Counted from the first letter of the stretch, positions 46,145 through 55,758 are shown. The stretch: 64,000 nucleotides of DNA from Sporosarcina sp. FSL K6-3457 (GCF_038007285.1 NZ_JBBOWX010000001.1:1567501-1631500), one strand, 5' to 3'. Translations and numbers: made by a program. The notes: generated by a model not told the origin, from the sequence alone.

Positions 46145-47559
46145 TGAAAAGTCTCTATTCGCGTCTTGTTATCGCTTGTGCTATTCTTCTTTCTGTATTA
46201 TTAACTGGCCTTGGCATCGTTCTAGGTCAGTTTTTCCCATTATTTTCGGAAAATAGTAATCTTATATTACAACGACAATATTGGTTTTTTCTGATTTTGA
46301 CGTTAGTAATTGCTTTTGTTTTATCTTTACTCATAGCGACAAGAATGATGATCCAATATGCTCGTCCAATCGATGAAATGACCAAAATAACCTCTCGAAT
46401 TGCACATGGAGATTATTTAGCAAGGATACAGACGAGTGAATCGGAGTATGACAATGATTTAGCAAAGGGCATTAACAAAATAGCAAGCAATTTGCAGGAA
46501 ATGTCCACAATGCAAATCATGGAAAAAGAGCGCTTGAAAACATTGATTGAAAGTATGGGAAGTGGTCTTCTCATGTTTGGTCGTGGAGGAACGGTTAATC
46601 TACTCAATGAAGTATTTAAAACAACATTTGGATTATCGGAAAATGAGGTTGTTGGCAAGACTTTTAAAGATATTGGCTTACCGATTGCGATTGAAAATTT
46701 GATTGAAGATGTTTTTATGACAGAGCAAGTGCGTGCTGAACAGGTGCGGATTGATATAAGTGACCACCCGTCTTATATGAGTGTGCACGGTGCACCTGTT
46801 ATTGGGCGCCATGGAAATTGGCTAGGGATTGTGGTGGTTATCCATGATATTACGGAGCTTATACGACTTGAAGAGGTGAGGAAAGACTTCGTAGCCAATG
46901 TTTCCCACGAATTACGCACACCTATTACATCCATTAAAGGTTTTACAGAAACATTATTAGATGGTGCAATGCATGAGCCTGCTATTATGAAAGAATTTCT
47001 CGGGATTATTCAGAAGGAAAGTGACCGTTTACATTTGCTCATTGATGATTTACTAGAATTATCGGGCATGGAAAGGGAAGGCTTTTCGCTGATGTATTCG
47101 CCTGTTAATGTGAAGGACATGATAGGAGATGCGATGGATGTCGTTTCTAGAAGCATGGAACGTAAGAAGATGAATATCGTAGCCGAGATACCTGAAGGCT
47201 TGATCATTGATGCTGATGCCGATCGCTTGATGCAAGTGATGGTTAATCTGTTATCGAATGCTATTAATTATTCCAAAGAAGAGACGACAGTGACAGTTGC
47301 GGTTACACATGATATGAATGAAGCTGTAATAACGATTCGCGATCAAGGGATTGGCATTGAGCAATCAGAATTACCACGGTTATTCGAGCGGTTTTATCGT
47401 GTGGATCGTGCGAGAAGCCGTGATTCAGGTGGAACAGGTTTGGGTCTCGCGATTGTCAAACACCTTGTGGAAATTCATGGAGGCTGTGTTGAAGTGGATA
47501 GTACGATTGGTGTGGGGACTACATTTTGTGTTCATTTGCCTATATTACACAACAAGTGA
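46144..47559 (+). CDS. phoR: Sensor histidine kinase PhoR
   Basis: Membrane sensor that phosphorylates PhoP; 471 residues. Two transmembrane helices (about 7-28 and 42-62) flank a very short external loop of about 13-20 residues, shorter than in B. subtilis PhoR, whose outside domain is large. HAMP (about 65-115), PAS (about 125-225) and kinase domains follow. The phospho-histidine is in FVANVSHELRTPITSIKG; the N box is VNLLSNAINYSKE, with G boxes DQGIGIEQ and GGTGLGLAIV. Overlaps phoP by 1-3 bases. Confidence 0.93.
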   Translation: MKSLYSRLVIACAILLSVLLTGLGIVLGQFFPLFSENSNLILQRQYWFFLILTLVIAFVLSLLIATRMMIQYARPIDEMTKITSRIAHGDYLARIQTSESEYDNDLAKGINKIASNLQEMSTMQIMEKERLKTLIESMGSGLLMFGRGGTVNLLNEVFKTTFGLSENEVVGKTFKDIGLPIAIENLIEDVFMTEQVRAEQVRIDISDHPSYMSVHGAPVIGRHGNWLGIVVVIHDITELIRLEEVRKDFVANVSHELRTPITSIKGFTETLLDGAMHEPAIMKEFLGIIQKESDRLHLLIDDLLELSGMEREGFSLMYSPVNVKDMIGDAMDVVSRSMERKKMNIVAEIPEGLIIDADADRLMQVMVNLLSNAINYSKEETTVTVAVTHDMNEAVITIRDQGIGIEQSELPRLFERFYRVDRARSRDSGGTGLGLAIVKHLVEIHGGCVEVDSTIGVGTTFCVHLPILHNK

Positions 47560-47565
47560 ACGGTC

Positions 47566-47593
47566 CAACTTATTGGACCGTTTTTTCACGTTA
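47566..47593 (+). terminator. phoPR terminator
   Basis: AACGGTCCAA / TTGGACCGTT with loop CTTA, followed by TTTT. Confidence 0.85.
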
Positions 47594-47657
47594 TATGAAA
47601 CTTCCTGCAAACTAATCCGTAAACATAGATATACATACAAGAGGAGGAGAGTTTTAC

Positions 47658-48626
47658 ATGGGGACTAAACGAATTTTAATGACACTTGGTATGGCGATAG
47701 CTGGTGTGCTGCTAGTCATCATTGCTTTTACAACCTGGTATACCGTTGATGAATCAGAACAGGCTATGGTTGTTACTTTTGGGAAGGCGGGTGCACCCGT
47801 AACGGATTCTGGACTACATTTTAAACTGCCGTGGCCGATTCAAAGTGCTGAAATCTTGTCGAAAGAGACATTTAGTTTGCAGTTTGGATTTAAGCAAGAT
47901 AAGGGTGGCGAACTCGTTTCGTATGATAAAGAAACGAAAATGATTACGGGGGATGAATATATTGTTCTAGCAGACTTAAATGTTCAATGGAAAATTATTG
48001 AGCCCCAGAAGTATTTATTTAATGCAACAAATCCGGAAGAGATTTTACATGATGCCACTTCAGCATCCATTCGTTCTATCATAGGTAGTTCCCAAATAGA
48101 TGCCGCGTTAACAGATGGTAAGGCGGAAATTGAAGCACAAACAAGGGAGTTATTAACGGCACTGATTGATAAATATGATATTGGAATCGGCATACAAGGT
48201 GTTCAGTTACAGGATGTTGAGCTGCCAAATGCGGAAGTTCGTGCTGCATTTACTGCGGTGACAGATGCACGTGAAACGAAAGAATCCAAAAAAAATGAAG
48301 CGCAAAAATATGTCAATCAGAAGATGAGTGAGGCAAAAGGGGAAGTTGAAGCGATTAAATCGGTGGCAGTTGGACAAAAAACGGCCCGTATTGAACAGGC
48401 AATTGGGGATGTAGCACTGTTTAAGGATCTCCATGCTGAATATGCCACAAATAAAGAGATTACGCGTCAGCGTCTAATCCTTGAGACACTTGAGCAAGTG
48501 TTGCCAAAAACTAAAATTTACATTATGAATGATCAGGGAGAAACGGTGAAATATTTACCACTACAGCAATTGGAAAACCAGACACCTCCAGTAACAGAGC
48601 CGAAAACAGAAGGAGGGAGTAACTAA
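47658..48626 (+). CDS. hflK: HflK-like SPFH protein (FtsH modulator)
   Basis: 322 residues. An N-terminal helix (about 4-27, ILMTLGMAIAGVLLVIIAFTTWY) anchors an external SPFH/band-7 domain (about 30-200; VDESEQAMVVTFGK, LHFKLPWPIQSAE). A charged coiled coil (about 210-270) and a proline-rich tail ending TPPVTEPKTEGGSN follow. HflK and HflC form a cage around the FtsH protease and limit its access to membrane proteins. The stop and the hflC start share a base. B. subtilis has no such pair at this locus. Confidence 0.88.
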   Translation: MGTKRILMTLGMAIAGVLLVIIAFTTWYTVDESEQAMVVTFGKAGAPVTDSGLHFKLPWPIQSAEILSKETFSLQFGFKQDKGGELVSYDKETKMITGDEYIVLADLNVQWKIIEPQKYLFNATNPEEILHDATSASIRSIIGSSQIDAALTDGKAEIEAQTRELLTALIDKYDIGIGIQGVQLQDVELPNAEVRAAFTAVTDARETKESKKNEAQKYVNQKMSEAKGEVEAIKSVAVGQKTARIEQAIGDVALFKDLHAEYATNKEITRQRLILETLEQVLPKTKIYIMNDQGETVKYLPLQQLENQTPPVTEPKTEGGSN

Positions 48627-49648
48627 TGGCTAATGATAAAAACCCATTTAAAAGTATAGAAGAAAAGTTTCAGGAAAAATATCGTACGAAACAAGCGCAA
48701 GGTGAATCGAAAGTAGCGGGTACTATTCCGCCGACCAAAAAGCCCATTGAAGTAAAGAAATATGCTAAACTGGCACTTATTTTAACAGCTATCTTTGTCG
48801 TTGCAGTTATTTTGGTTGCCAATATGTTCATTGTGAAAGAAAATGAGTACCGTATCGTTCGGCAGTTCGGTGAAATTACACGTATTGTAGAAGAGCCAGG
48901 CATCAATATGAAGATTCCATTTATCCAAAGCGTGACATCTCTTCCTAAAAATCAAATGGTGTACAATGTCTCCGAATCGGAAATTAATACAAAGGATAAG
49001 AAACGGATTATTATTGATAACTATGCCATCTGGAAAATTACCGACGCTAGAAAGATGATTTCCAACGCCCGTAATATTGTTAACGCAGAGCAGCGCATGG
49101 GGGAATTTATCTACTCGGTCGTTTTGTCGGAGTTAGGGCAGTTAACCTATGTAGAAGTCATTAACGATGATAAAGGTGAAGATAATAAATCTTCTCGTGG
49201 TGACTTAAATGATCGTGTTACAGAACGTGTGAACGAATTGTTAAATGAGGGGAATTTCGGGATTGAAGTTGTCGATGTTCGCATGAAACGAATTGATCTG
49301 CCGCAAGAAAACGAACAATCCATTTATACACGAATGATTTCAGAGCGTCAATCGATTGCGCAAACGTATCTTTCAGAAGGGGATGCAGAAAAGCTTTCGA
49401 AACAAGCGGATACGGATCGCGAAGTGACTCAAATGTTAGCAACAGCTAACAAAGATGCGGCTCTTATTCATGCAGAGGGGGAAGCGGAAGCTGCTAAAAT
49501 CTATAATGATGCATTTTCCAAAGACCCTGAGTTTTACAATCTATACCGCACACTGCAGTCATATAGTAAAACAATTGGTGAAGATACAATGATTATTTTG
49601 CCAGCTGATTCACCGTATGCGAAAGTATTGACGGGATATTTTGAGTAA
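48626..49648 (+). CDS. hflC: HflC-like SPFH protein (FtsH modulator)
   Basis: 340 residues. A longer cytoplasmic N-tail (about 1-45, rich in K) precedes one transmembrane helix (about 49-72, LALILTAIFVVAVILVANMF). The band-7 domain has VKENEYRIVRQFGEI and PGINMKIPFIQSV, then IEVVDVRMKRIDLPQENEQS. The alanine/glutamate coiled coil (about 255-300) contains ALIHAEGEAEAAKIYN. DPEFYNLYRTLQSY near the end is a typical HflC motif. Translationally coupled to hflK. Confidence 0.88.
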   Translation: MANDKNPFKSIEEKFQEKYRTKQAQGESKVAGTIPPTKKPIEVKKYAKLALILTAIFVVAVILVANMFIVKENEYRIVRQFGEITRIVEEPGINMKIPFIQSVTSLPKNQMVYNVSESEINTKDKKRIIIDNYAIWKITDARKMISNARNIVNAEQRMGEFIYSVVLSELGQLTYVEVINDDKGEDNKSSRGDLNDRVTERVNELLNEGNFGIEVVDVRMKRIDLPQENEQSIYTRMISERQSIAQTYLSEGDAEKLSKQADTDREVTQMLATANKDAALIHAEGEAEAAKIYNDAFSKDPEFYNLYRTLQSYSKTIGEDTMIILPADSPYAKVLTGYFE

Positions 49649-49670
49649 ATACGAATAGAATAGCCACAAG

Positions 49671-49722
49671 AACTGCGTCATTTTCACTCACATGGTAAGA
49701 TGGGTGAAGATGACGTTTTAAT
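49671..49722 (+). terminator. hflKC terminator
   Basis: CGTCATTTTCACTC / GGTGAAGATGACG stem, then TTTTAATTTTAA. Confidence 0.65.
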
Positions 49723-49850
49723 TTTAATCAGCAAAAAAAACTGCTGATTAAAATTAAAGCCTCCGGCGGATGCCACAGATTTTTTTAAGGAGTTTATCGA
49801 GCAAGCTCGATAAAAATCTGGGCGCAAATACTCCGAGGCGTATTTGATTA
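49717..49850 (+). repeat. Dispersed structured repeat, copy 4
   Basis: TTAATCAGCA / TGCTGATTAA at the left, then AAAGCCTCCGGCGGATG with no hairpin inserted. A nested hairpin follows (outer AGATTTTT/AAAAATCT, inner TTTATCGAG/CTCGATAAA, loop CAAG). The terminal palindrome is CAAATACTCC / GGCGTATTTG (49825-49846), where a T-A pair has become A-T relative to copy 3. It ends 21 bp before the polA start. Confidence 0.78.
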
Positions 49851-49870
49851 GGAATAGGAGATGGACGTAC

Positions 49871-52495
49871 ATGACGACAAAGAAAATTGTACTATTGGAC
49901 GGTAACAGTTTGGCTTATCGCGCCTTTTTTGCCTTGCCTTTATTAACAAATGATAACGGAATCCATACGAACGCGGTATACGGTTTTACGATGATGCTAC
50001 AAAACATTCTAGCAGATGAAAAGCCAACCCATATACTAGTGGCATGGGATGCGGGGAAAACGACATTTAGGCATACAACATATGGGGAATATAAGGGAGG
50101 ACGTCAGAAGACGCCGCCTGAATTATCCGAGCAGTTCCCTTATTTACGTAAGCTGTTGGATGCGTATCAGATTCCGCAATATGAATTAGACCAGTATGAG
50201 GCAGATGACATCATCGGTACGTTGAGTAAAACGGGCGACGCAGATCAAGCGGAAGTTGTAGTCATTTCGGGTGATAAGGACTTGACGCAACTGGCGAGTG
50301 GTCATACGACGGTGTATATCACTCGTAAAGGGATGACGGATATTGAGAAATATACACCTGAACATGTACGGGAGAAATACGGCATTGAGCCGCATCAAAT
50401 CATTGATATGAAAGGGTTGATGGGTGATGCATCCGACAATATTCCAGGTGTTCCAGGTGTAGGTGAGAAGACAGCTCTTAAGCTGTTAATCGAATACGGT
50501 TCGATTGAAAATGTCTACCAATCGCTCGATAAAATTACGGCCAAAAAGTTGAATGAGAATTTGACGAATAATGAAGCGCAGGCATTTATGAGCAAAATGC
50601 TGGCAACGATTGAAGTCGAGGCACCTATTACCGTTACGTTAGATGATTTGGCGTATGGCGGACCTGATATGGATGAAGTAGCTGCCATTTACCAAGAACT
50701 AAAATTCAAAACACTGTTAGAAAAAATCGCACCACAAGCGGCGGAAGAACCACAAGTTGCGATTGACGTGACAATCGTCAGTGACTTGACGCAAGCAGAT
50801 TTGACAGATGACATGGTTGTCCATATTGAAATGATGGATGAAAACTACTTAACAGCAGATATTCTTGGGATTAGCCTAGCTGATGCAATGGGTACGCAGT
50901 TTGTCCCGTTACATGTTGCTAAGGAGTCCGCTGCGTTCCAAGCGTGGTTAAAAGATCCGGCTAAGAAGAAATATGCATCAGACTCAAAAGCGGCCATTGC
51001 GGCACTTGCTCGTGAAGGGCTGGAAGCAGACGGGTTTGAATTCGACTTTCTGTTAGCGACATATATTGTCAATCCGTCGACGACGTATACAGATGTAGCC
51101 TCAATTGCACGTGAGTTTGGTTATATGGATGTCCAGCAGGATGAAGTGGTCTATGGCAAAGGTGCTAAGAAAGCAGTACCAACCGAAGAAGTTATCGCAG
51201 AACATGCTAGCCGCAAAGCACAAGCGATTTGGCAGCTCCGTCCGGTGATCGAAGAAAAATTGAAAGAAAACGACCAATACGATTTGTACCACGAACTCGA
51301 ATTACCGCTTGCCAAAATTCTGAGTAAAATGGAATCCACGGGCGTGAAGACTGACTTAGCAACACTGCAAGAAATCGGCGTTGGTTTGACTGCTAAGCTA
51401 AAGGAACTGGAAGCAGCTATTTACGAAGCGGCTGGTGACAAGTTCAACATTAATTCACCGAAACAGCTTGGTGTTATTCTGTTTGAAAAAATAGGGCTCA
51501 CGCCAATTAAAAAGACCAAAACGGGGTATTCAACGGCGGCAGACGTCTTGGAAAAGCTCGAAGGCGAACATGAAATCATTAGTTTGATTTTAACGTATCG
51601 TCAATTAGGTAAATTGAATTCAACATATATTGAAGGGTTATCGAAAGAAATTCATGAGGATGGGAAGATCCATACGCGCTTCCAGCAAGCACTGACAACA
51701 ACAGGCCGCCTTAGCTCCATTAACCCGAACTTGCAAAACATTCCTGTTCGTTTGGAAGAGGGCAGGAAAATTCGGGCAGCATTTGTGCCATCAGAACCCG
51801 GTTGGTATTTATTTGCAGCGGATTATTCTCAAATTGAGTTGCGTGTACTTGCCCATATGTCGCAGGACGCGAAGATGATTGAAGCATTTCGCGTAGGTAT
51901 GGATATTCATACGCAAACAGCAATGGATGTGTTTGGAGTCGAAAAGGAATCGGTCACTTCCGATATGCGCCGTGCTGCAAAAGCAGTTAACTTTGGAATT
52001 GTTTATGGTATTAGTGATTATGGCTTGTCTCAGAACTTGGATATTACCCGAAAAGATGCGGCTAAATTCATTGATACCTATCTGGGTAGCTTCCCAGGTG
52101 TCAAACAGTACATGGCTGATATCGTTACGGATGCAAAGCAGAAAGGCTATGTGACGACACTTATGAATCGTCGGCGCTATTTACCGGAAATCACGAGCTC
52201 AAATTTCAACTTGCGTAGCTTCGCAGAACGAACAGCTATGAACACGCCTATCCAAGGAAGTGCCGCAGATATTATTAAGAAAGCCATGATAGATATGGCG
52301 AAAAGACTTGAGGAGGAAGGGTTGCAGACGCGCATGCTCCTGCAAGTACATGATGAATTGATTTTTGAAGCGCCAGAAGATGAAATTGAAAAACTAAAAG
52401 AAATTGTACCGGAAGTGATGGAATCTGCACTTGCACTCGACGTGCCACTAAAAGTCGATTGGGCATTTGGATTGTCTTGGTACGAAACAAAGTGA
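49871..52495 (+). CDS. polA: DNA polymerase I
   Basis: Fills gaps and removes RNA primers in repair and lagging-strand maturation; 874 residues. 5'-3' exonuclease domain 1-290 (VLLDGNSLAYRAFFAL, YEADDIIGTLSK, GLMGDASDNIPGVPGVGEKTA). The 3'-5' exonuclease region (about 310-470) lacks the DxE start motif (VVHIEMMDEN), so proofreading is absent as in other bacilli. Polymerase domain about 475-874: [33 protein letters not shown] (motif A), RRAAKAVNFGIVYGIS (motif B) and LQVHDELIFE (motif C). The ATG at 49871 follows AGGAGATGG. Confidence 0.97.
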   Translation: MTTKKIVLLDGNSLAYRAFFALPLLTNDNGIHTNAVYGFTMMLQNILADEKPTHILVAWDAGKTTFRHTTYGEYKGGRQKTPPELSEQFPYLRKLLDAYQIPQYELDQYEADDIIGTLSKTGDADQAEVVVISGDKDLTQLASGHTTVYITRKGMTDIEKYTPEHVREKYGIEPHQIIDMKGLMGDASDNIPGVPGVGEKTALKLLIEYGSIENVYQSLDKITAKKLNENLTNNEAQAFMSKMLATIEVEAPITVTLDDLAYGGPDMDEVAAIYQELKFKTLLEKIAPQAAEEPQVAIDVTIVSDLTQADLTDDMVVHIEMMDENYLTADILGISLADAMGTQFVPLHVAKESAAFQAWLKDPAKKKYASDSKAAIAALAREGLEADGFEFDFLLATYIVNPSTTYTDVASIAREFGYMDVQQDEVVYGKGAKKAVPTEEVIAEHASRKAQAIWQLRPVIEEKLKENDQYDLYHELELPLAKILSKMESTGVKTDLATLQEIGVGLTAKLKELEAAIYEAAGDKFNINSPKQLGVILFEKIGLTPIKKTKTGYSTAADVLEKLEGEHEIISLILTYRQLGKLNSTYIEGLSKEIHEDGKIHTRFQQALTTTGRLSSINPNLQNIPVRLEEGRKIRAAFVPSEPGWYLFAADYSQIELRVLAHMSQDAKMIEAFRVGMDIHTQTAMDVFGVEKESVTSDMRRAAKAVNFGIVYGISDYGLSQNLDITRKDAAKFIDTYLGSFPGVKQYMADIVTDAKQKGYVTTLMNRRRYLPEITSSNFNLRSFAERTAMNTPIQGSAADIIKKAMIDMAKRLEEEGLQTRMLLQVHDELIFEAPEDEIEKLKEIVPEVMESALALDVPLKVDWAFGLSWYETK

Positions 52496-52504
52496 GGGAA
52501 AGAT

Positions 52505-53377
52505 ATGCCAGAATTACCAGAAGTAGAAGGGGTTGTCCGTGCGCTTGCACCTATCGCAACAGGCAGGACAATCTGTGAAGTAACCGTTTCGGATACCGTA
52601 ATACAGTCTAAGCAACTCGGTAAAGAAGCGGTGCTGAAAGGAATCACAACAGAAGATTTTGCAATCGATTTGGTAGGCATGACGATTGTCAATGTCACGC
52701 GCCGTAGTAAATACATTTACTTTCACCTGATAAAAGACGGTAATACCTGTCTTCTCGTCAGTCATTTGGGAATGTCGGGCGCATGGTTCATGGTCAACTC
52801 CGTTGAAGACATTACGGAAACTAAATTTCGCAAGCATGTTCATGTTATTTTGACGATGGATGACGGGGGATTGCTTGTTTATTCCGATATACGAAGATTT
52901 GGCGAGCTCAGGCTTATCGGTTGTGAGGCAGATCACCCGCCTCTATTAAAAATGGCGCCTGAGCCGTTTGCGGAAGAGGCCTGTCAGCACTTTTTAGACA
53001 TGGCCGCTACATCAAAGTATGCGCGCAAGGCGATTAAAGACGTCATCATGGATGGGCATGTGATTTCAGGTTGCGGCAATATTTATGCGACAGAAGCGTT
53101 ATTCAAGATGAATATGCATCCTGCAAGAACAGCTGAACGGGTTAGTTTGGCCCGGAAAAAAGAGTTGTTCCAAGTAATTGTGGATGTACTACTAGAGGGC
53201 ATTGATGCGGGTGGTAGTTCGATTTCGGATTATCGCAATATTGATGGACAGGCAGGGACGATGCAAGACCGCCTGAAAATGTATGGTCGGAAAGTATGCT
53301 TACTATGTGGTACGGCAACAGCGAGCTTGAAAATTGCTGGCAGGACATCGGTTTATTGTCCAACGTGTCAGAAGTGA
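52505..53377 (+). CDS. mutM: Formamidopyrimidine-DNA glycosylase MutM/Fpg
   Basis: Excises 8-oxoguanine and formamidopyrimidines and cuts the abasic site; 290 residues. The catalytic N-terminus is PELPEVEG (P2, E3 after Met removal). The H2TH region is around 155-215 (SGCGNIYATEALFKMNMHPA). The C-terminal zinc finger is CLLCGTATASLKIAGRTSVYCPTC. GGAAAG lies shortly before the ATG, 9 bp after the polA stop. Part of polA-mutM-coaE, a repair/replication operon kept in bacilli (ytaF is absent here). Confidence 0.97.
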   Translation: MPELPEVEGVVRALAPIATGRTICEVTVSDTVIQSKQLGKEAVLKGITTEDFAIDLVGMTIVNVTRRSKYIYFHLIKDGNTCLLVSHLGMSGAWFMVNSVEDITETKFRKHVHVILTMDDGGLLVYSDIRRFGELRLIGCEADHPPLLKMAPEPFAEEACQHFLDMAATSKYARKAIKDVIMDGHVISGCGNIYATEALFKMNMHPARTAERVSLARKKELFQVIVDVLLEGIDAGGSSISDYRNIDGQAGTMQDRLKMYGRKVCLLCGTATASLKIAGRTSVYCPTCQK

Positions 53378-53390
53378 GGAGACAATCAAC

Positions 53391-53987
53391 ATGATTATTG
53401 GTTTGACAGGTAGTATTGCCAGTGGGAAAAGCACGGTATCTGCCATGCTACGAAAAAAAGGATTTCCAATTGTGGATGCGGACGAAATTGCCAGGCTTGT
53501 TGTTAAGCCTGGCAGTCCTGTTTTACTTGAAATCAGTCGCCAGTTCGGGGTGGACATTATTAAAGAGGATGGCTCACTAAACCGTGAGAAACTAGGTGGA
53601 CGCATCTTTGGCGATGCTGAGGAGCGGGAAAAGTTGAACGGTATTATCCATCCAGCTATACGACAAGAAATGCTAAGACAAAAGGAAGAGTGGTTATTAC
53701 GTGGGGCAAGCACAGTCATTATGGATATCCCATTGTTGTTTGAAAGTAAGCTCCAATCCTTCGTCGATAAAATCATTGTAGTATCTGTTACACCAGAAGT
53801 CCAAAAAACACGGCTTATTGCTCGAAATGTGTTATCGCAAGAAGAAGCTGAGGCGCGAATTGGCTCGCAGCTGCCTATGGAGGTTAAGGAGCAGTGTGCT
53901 GACGCTGTTTTATCGAATAATGGAACGGAAGAAGAAACAGAGAAACAGCTCGAAAATGTACTAATGGAGTGGCAAGTTAATCCTTGA
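53391..53987 (+). CDS. coaE: Dephospho-CoA kinase
   Basis: Last step of coenzyme A synthesis, phosphorylating the ribose 3'-OH of dephospho-CoA; 198 residues. P-loop GSIASGKST at residues 7-15. DADEIARLVV carries the conserved acidic DxD-like pair. IPLLFESK near 125 is typical, with VSVTPEVQKTRLIARN in the LID region. The ATG at 53391 follows GAGGAGA; the frame from 53334 overlaps mutM. Confidence 0.97.
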   Translation: MIIGLTGSIASGKSTVSAMLRKKGFPIVDADEIARLVVKPGSPVLLEISRQFGVDIIKEDGSLNREKLGGRIFGDAEEREKLNGIIHPAIRQEMLRQKEEWLLRGASTVIMDIPLLFESKLQSFVDKIIVVSVTPEVQKTRLIARNVLSQEEAEARIGSQLPMEVKEQCADAVLSNNGTEEETEKQLENVLMEWQVNP

Positions 53988-54032
53988 TCTGTATTCTGAA
54001 GAATGGAAAAAGAGTAATGTGCTCACAAAATC

Positions 54033-54060
54033 TTTTCTTTTGCATTTAATGTGTTATACT
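54033..54060 (+). promoter_or_regulatory. Probable gapB promoter
   Basis: TATACT at 54055-54060, with a weak TTTTCT 16 bp upstream (54033-54038). Confidence 0.4.
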
Positions 54061-54115
54061 AATTAGCGAATGGCAACTAAAAAGTATAACATACATGCGG
54101 GGGGACTGGTTTTTT

Positions 54116-55138
54116 ATGACTACTTCTATAGCGATTAACGGGTTTGGACGGATTGGACGGATGGTTTTCCGCCAAATGATCACCGAGGAAGATGTTACAA
54201 TCGTAGCGGTGAACGCGATGTATGCACCAGAAACTCTTGCCCATCTACTAAAATATGATACGAATCATGGACCATTTGATGGTGAAATTATTGCTGAGGA
54301 ACATGCACTTGTTGTCAATGGAAAGCGTGTTTTCATCGTCTCAGATCGTAATCCAGCCAACCTACCTTGGAAAGAACTCGGTGTTGATATTGTGATTGAA
54401 GCGACAGGTAAATTTAATGCCCGTGACAAAGCTGCACTTCATCTTGAAGCTGGTGCTAAAAAGGTTATTATTTCCGCACCAGGTACTAATGAAGATGTAA
54501 CCATCGTTTTAGGTGTGAATGATGACAAACTTAATATTGAAAAACATGCTATTATTTCGAATGCAAGTTGTACAACAAATTGCCTAGCGCCAGTAGCTAA
54601 AGTATTGAATGATGCATTTGGAATTGAAAACGGCTTGATGACGACTGTTCATGCGTTTACGAATGACCAGAAAAACTTGGACAATCCGCATAAGGACTTA
54701 CGTCGTGCGCGTGCTTGTGCGCAGTCAATTATTCCAACTTCGACAGGCGCAGCGAAAGCGCTGTCATTGGTGCTCCCGGAGCTGGAAGGGAAAATTCATG
54801 GCTTAGCCTTGCGAGTGCCAACACCGAATGTGTCACTTGTTGACCTTGTTGTAGACGTTGAGAAAGATGTAACCGTCGACATGGTGAATGAGGCATTCCA
54901 GCAAGCGTCTGTTGGGGCAATGGCAGGCATCCTCCGTTTTACGACAGAACCGCTTGTATCTATTGATTTCAATACAACAACGGACTCCGCAATTATCGAC
55001 GGCCTATCAACGATCGTCATGGGTAATCGGAAAATAAAAGTATTGGCTTGGTATGACAATGAGTGGGGGTACTCCGCCCGTGTAGTTGATCTAACAAAGA
55101 AAGTTGCTAAGGCATTGAAAACAGTCGTTAACGCATAA
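54116..55138 (+). CDS. gapB: Gluconeogenic glyceraldehyde-3-phosphate dehydrogenase GapB
   Basis: NADP-preferring enzyme running towards glucose; 340 residues. The nucleotide loop is INGFGRIGRMVFRQ. The position that holds the NAD-binding aspartate in glycolytic GapA reads VAVNAMYAPETLAHL, as in GapB, favouring NADP. The catalytic cysteine is in SNASCTTNCLAP near 152, and the histidine in TTVHAFTNDQ near 179. It lies between coaE and nrdR, the B. subtilis gapB position (speD is missing). The ATG at 54116 follows GGGGGGA at a long spacing. B. subtilis gapB is repressed by CcpN; no site was identified here. Confidence 0.93.
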   Translation: MTTSIAINGFGRIGRMVFRQMITEEDVTIVAVNAMYAPETLAHLLKYDTNHGPFDGEIIAEEHALVVNGKRVFIVSDRNPANLPWKELGVDIVIEATGKFNARDKAALHLEAGAKKVIISAPGTNEDVTIVLGVNDDKLNIEKHAIISNASCTTNCLAPVAKVLNDAFGIENGLMTTVHAFTNDQKNLDNPHKDLRRARACAQSIIPTSTGAAKALSLVLPELEGKIHGLALRVPTPNVSLVDLVVDVEKDVTVDMVNEAFQQASVGAMAGILRFTTEPLVSIDFNTTTDSAIIDGLSTIVMGNRKIKVLAWYDNEWGYSARVVDLTKKVAKALKTVVNA

Positions 55139-55142
55139 GAAG

Positions 55143-55179
55143 AAATCCGCCATCTACTGAAGATGGTGGATTTTTTTCT
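55143..55179 (+). terminator. gapB terminator
   Basis: AATCCGCCATCT / AGATGGTGGATT stem (one G-U) with seven T. Confidence 0.85.
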
Positions 55180-55260
55180 ACATTGCACTGTTTTTCGATG
55201 TTCTTCGCGATGTTCTGTTATAATTAAGAATATATCTATGGAAAAGCGGAGGATACCATT

Positions 55261-55722
55261 ATGAAATGTCCAGCTTGCCAGTACAATGGCACCCGGGTCA
55301 TCGATTCCAGGCCAGCCGAAGAGAATCGATCGATTCGGCGTCGCAGGGAATGTGAGCAATGTGCGTTCCGATTTACGACATTTGAAAAAGTGGAGGAAAC
55401 ACCACTAATTGTCGTTAAGAAGGATGGATCACGGGAAGAATATAGCGGAGAAAAAGTATTAAGAGGCTTGATTCGTGCATGTGAAAAACGCCCAGTCTCT
55501 CTTGAGGATTTAAAGACAATTGTTTATTCAATTGAAAAAGACTTGAGAAGTGCAGGCGTTGTGGAGATCAATTCTGACGAAGTCGGAGAAATGGTCATGA
55601 AATTATTAGCAGATGTTGATGAGGTGGCGTATGTGCGATTTGCATCCGTGTATCGTGAATATAAAGATGTGACGGTTTTCATCGAAGAGCTACAAAATTT
55701 ACAACAACGTTCGAAAAAATAA
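55261..55722 (+). CDS. nrdR: Transcriptional repressor NrdR
   Basis: ATP/dATP-sensing repressor of ribonucleotide reductase genes; 153 residues. The N-terminal zinc ribbon has the cysteine pairs MKCPACQ and ECEQCAFRF (C3, C6, C31, C34) around [16 protein letters not shown]. The ATP-cone domain (about 49-139) begins [19 protein letters not shown]. It is followed 36 bp later by dnaB. GCGGAGGA precedes the ATG. Confidence 0.97.
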   Translation: MKCPACQYNGTRVIDSRPAEENRSIRRRRECEQCAFRFTTFEKVEETPLIVVKKDGSREEYSGEKVLRGLIRACEKRPVSLEDLKTIVYSIEKDLRSAGVVEINSDEVGEMVMKLLADVDEVAYVRFASVYREYKDVTVFIEELQNLQQRSKK

Positions 55723-55758
55723 TATGATTTGGAAAGGCTAGAGGAAGGAGGAGTTCTG

